A DNA stretch of 64,000 bases from positions 1-64,000 of the forward strand of contig JAFVGZ010000017.1 of the NCBI GenBank assembly GCA_017478025.1. The letters run 5' to 3'. This DNA comes from Prevotella sp. (lineage in GTDB: Bacteria; Bacteroidota; Bacteroidia; Bacteroidales; Bacteroidaceae). Every line of letters begins with the position of its first letter. Within the stretch, counting starts at the first letter, position 1. Shown piece after piece: positions 61,846 to 64,000 of the stretch. Position numbers and translations under genes: made by a program. The notes under the pieces are model-generated. The model saw only the letters and a program-made list of their open reading frames with translations, was not told the origin of the DNA and ran no database searches.

Positions 61846-63060
61846 ATGAAAAAGAATTCATATAGAGTGAAATGTGCATTATGCTTTGTCTTTGCATGTA
61901 TGGCACTGGCATCATGTAAGGACAACGACTATGATTTGTCATATACCGACGCTACCGTCGGTGTGGGCGGTGATACCCTGCAGGTACCAACCAGCAGTAC
62001 CAAGTACATCACAATGGGCGATCTGATAGACCTAAGAGGTAATGACCTGGTTCACATAGACCATGCTACGGGCAATTACCTCATGGAGAAGTCGGACCAC
62101 AACGTCAAGCCGATTACCATTACGGTGCCCGGTGGCGCAACAGCCGCACCGGGCGGGGGCAACGGCACAGGATACCAACCCGAATCGGCGGTATGCAGCT
62201 TTGGAGAGGTGACGATTGAGCACGCTCCGGAGTTCCTGGCACACAAGGATGCAGTCCTGAAGCTGGACAATCCGCAGTTTATTCTGACCATAAAGAGCGA
62301 CATGCCTGTGGGCGGAACAGTCAGCGGAGACCTGAATTCCTACGACGAGGCGGGCAAGAAGATTGCCACTGTGCACATAGACGGGCTGAGAATAGAGAAG
62401 TCCGGCACATCCACAATCTGCATCTGTCGTCATGCCGACGGCATCGATGCCACCGGATATACGCAGGTGAAAGAGGTCAGCAACCTGGCAGACATCATGC
62501 CCGTTGTGCCCCATCGCATCCGTTTCGATGCCTCGGTAAAGGCCGATGACATGACGGGACAGGCCATAGCAGCAGGCAAGACCTATACCATAACGCCCAC
62601 ACTACGCTTCACTGCGCCGCTGACATTCCAAGAAGGCACCACACTGGTGTTTGTCTTTGTAGAAAACGGATGGAACCGGGACTTCAGAAAGCTCAGCCTC
62701 ATGGACGATGCCTATATGTCGGCAACGGTGAATGCGGACAACGGCATGCCTCAGGAGATGGAGGTTTCAGTCGTCGCAATAGACGTGGAGGGCAACCCCA
62801 TCAGCCGCGACAGGATAGAGATAAACGTGGATCGCAACGTGGCAGCATCGCCTGACGGCGTAAAGCGAGTGGTGACACCGGCAAAACTGAGAATGGACGA
62901 GAAAGTGGATCGCGCCATGCACGACATAGACGGAATGCAGTTCACATTCAAAGGACACCCAAGCGCAGGCATTCAGCTAAACGCTATCACCCACACCCTG
63001 AAGATGGATGACATCAAAGTATATTTCATTGGCAAGCTCGTAGCCGACTTTAACATCTAA
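61846..63060 (+). CDS. Hypothetical lipoprotein, DUF5723 partner
   Basis: This 404-residue lipoprotein has signal MKKNSYRVKCALCFVFACMA and lipobox LASC. The chain is beta-rich with a Gly-rich insertion (about residues 95-110, PGGATAAPGGGNG) and repeated Ig-like strands (FILTIKSDMPVGGTVSGDL, MEVSVVAIDVEGNPISRD). It is followed after 77 bp by a DUF5723-type outer-membrane protein, a pairing common in Bacteroidales. Role unknown. A GCCCTGAAGGGC mini-hairpin lies in the spacer. Confidence 0.7.
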   Translation: MKKNSYRVKCALCFVFACMALASCKDNDYDLSYTDATVGVGGDTLQVPTSSTKYITMGDLIDLRGNDLVHIDHATGNYLMEKSDHNVKPITITVPGGATAAPGGGNGTGYQPESAVCSFGEVTIEHAPEFLAHKDAVLKLDNPQFILTIKSDMPVGGTVSGDLNSYDEAGKKIATVHIDGLRIEKSGTSTICICRHADGIDATGYTQVKEVSNLADIMPVVPHRIRFDASVKADDMTGQAIAAGKTYTITPTLRFTAPLTFQEGTTLVFVFVENGWNRDFRKLSLMDDAYMSATVNADNGMPQEMEVSVVAIDVEGNPISRDRIEINVDRNVAASPDGVKRVVTPAKLRMDEKVDRAMHDIDGMQFTFKGHPSAGIQLNAITHTLKMDDIKVYFIGKLVADFNI

Positions 63061-63137
63061 GCGCAAGCCTTGCGAACAAGCAGGAAATGCCCTGAAGGGC
63101 AACAGAACAACATAATGACAATCAACAATAGCAAGCT

Positions 63138-64000
63138 ATGAACCACAGACAACATACATTCTCCCTCCGACTGGCACCGGCCCTGACGCTGATAATAATG
63201 CTTCTTTGCAGCTCTGCCACAGTGATGGCACAGGGACTGAACACCGGTTACTTCAGTGATGACCTGAAGACACGCCACACGATGAACCCCGCCATAGGCA
63301 ATGAGCAGTCGTATGTGGCCATTCCTGTCATAGGCAACGTCAACGTAAAGTCGATGGGTAACTTTGGATTGGAGGACATCATGTTTGACAATCCGCTCTA
63401 CGGCATCACCAGCGACAGAAAGAAGACCACGTTCATGAACCCCTATCTGACCGGAAACGTGCTGAGCGGACTGAGTGAGACAAACCGTCTCCGCGTGCAG
63501 GAGAATATCAGCCTCGCCTCCGTAGGCTTCAAATCCTTCGGCGGATACAACACCGTGGAGCTGAACGTGCGCACCGATGCCGCCATGAAACTGCCTTACG
63601 AGCTCTTCGCCTTTGCTGCCAATCAGGGCAACAAGCACTACAATATCGGCGACATCAACGGCGAGGTGCAGAGCTTTACAGAGCTGGCCTTCGGACATTC
63701 TCGCCAGATAAACGAGAAATGGCGCGTGGGAGGAAAGGTGAAACTGCTGTTCGGCATAGCTGAAGGCACGCTGGACCTGAACAATGTCACAGCCGACTTA
63801 CAGAGTGATAACCAATGGGTTATGACGCTCAACGGCGAGGCGAACGTGTCGATGAGGGGCTTTAAGTACAAGACTGAGGTACGCGACTATAAAAGAGGCG
63901 GCACCTATGAGCGCGTAAACGGTGCCGATGTAGATGGCGCAGGGCTGGGAGGCTTCGGCGTCGGAGTAGATCTGGGTGCCGTGTATAAGATAAACGAGGA
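63138..64000 (+). CDS. DUF5723-type outer-membrane protein (cut by window end)
   Basis: The first 287 residues are visible; the window ends inside the gene. The signal peptide ends in VMAQG. Then follows GLNTGYFSDDLKTRHTMNPA, a start typical of the DUF5723 family, and long amphipathic strands (YVAIPVIGNVNVKSMGNFGL, WRVGGKVKLLFGIAEGTLDL). The family is a predicted barrel of about 450-500 residues. It follows the lipoprotein and probably works with it. Confidence 0.8.
   Translation, partial: MNHRQHTFSLRLAPALTLIIMLLCSSATVMAQGLNTGYFSDDLKTRHTMNPAIGNEQSYVAIPVIGNVNVKSMGNFGLEDIMFDNPLYGITSDRKKTTFMNPYLTGNVLSGLSETNRLRVQENISLASVGFKSFGGYNTVELNVRTDAAMKLPYELFAFAANQGNKHYNIGDINGEVQSFTELAFGHSRQINEKWRVGGKVKLLFGIAEGTLDLNNVTADLQSDNQWVMTLNGEANVSMRGFKYKTEVRDYKRGGTYERVNGADVDGAGLGGFGVGVDLGAVYKINE

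Overview
The window is chromosomal DNA from a member of the Bacteroidales, most likely Prevotella or a close relative. The evidence is the order of the transcription and translation genes, the abundance of secreted proteins and lipoproteins with Prevotella-style C-terminal tails (DGKRV..PGQGLYIHNGKK and GKYFKDGKLIIVKDGQ types), and many upstream sites that fit the Bacteroidetes -7 promoter element TAnnTTTG. It contains no phage, plasmid or transposase gene.

Layout. 1-4.5 kb: small secreted proteins and lipoproteins, two broken genes and an orphan P-loop ATPase, all on the minus strand. 4.5-13 kb: a carbohydrate block with an AraC regulator, a large beta-propeller glycoside hydrolase and an SGNH esterase/GH29 fucosidase fusion, bracketed by a full-length secreted SH3-like-tail protein and a broken copy of its last 139 bp. 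13-17 kb: a 1319-residue helical and Ig-like secreted protein. 17.6-21.6 kb: str operon rpsL-rpsG-fusA-rpsJ, closed by a terminator. 21.6-27.5 kb: pectin and hexuronate genes (GH28, mannonate dehydratase, SDR oxidoreductase) and a lipoprotein/outer-membrane-protein pair. 27.8-43 kb: rpsU-xerC-hpf, four tRNAs, tuf, tRNA-Trp, secE, nusG, rplKAJL and rpoBC, transcribed leftwards. 43-48.5 kb: two secreted proteins, then a LacI regulator and sugar transporter. 48.7-53 kb: two chimeric proteins that together hold one complete GH2 enzyme in permuted order. 53-64 kb: argH, HU, rhomboid, FMN-binding and endonuclease/phosphatase-fold proteins, lipoproteins, outer-membrane proteins and two tRNAs.

How it fits together. 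The core is housekeeping: RNA polymerase, the ribosomal stalk and L1/L11 proteins, elongation factors and tRNAs. Carbohydrate genes sit between rpoC and rpsL, a junction I recall as nearly contiguous in related genomes. They would release and catabolise uronates (GH28, then SDR oxidoreductase and UxuA). The AraC-GH-GH29 block would remove acyl and fucosyl groups from a host or plant glycan.

Most unusual are (i) the GH2 locus, where the halves of one enzyme appear swapped with the halves of another secreted protein with both frames open, and (ii) three intergenic arrays of imperfect palindromes with different sequences but the same exact 22-bp period. All assignments were made by reading the sequence; no database search was run.
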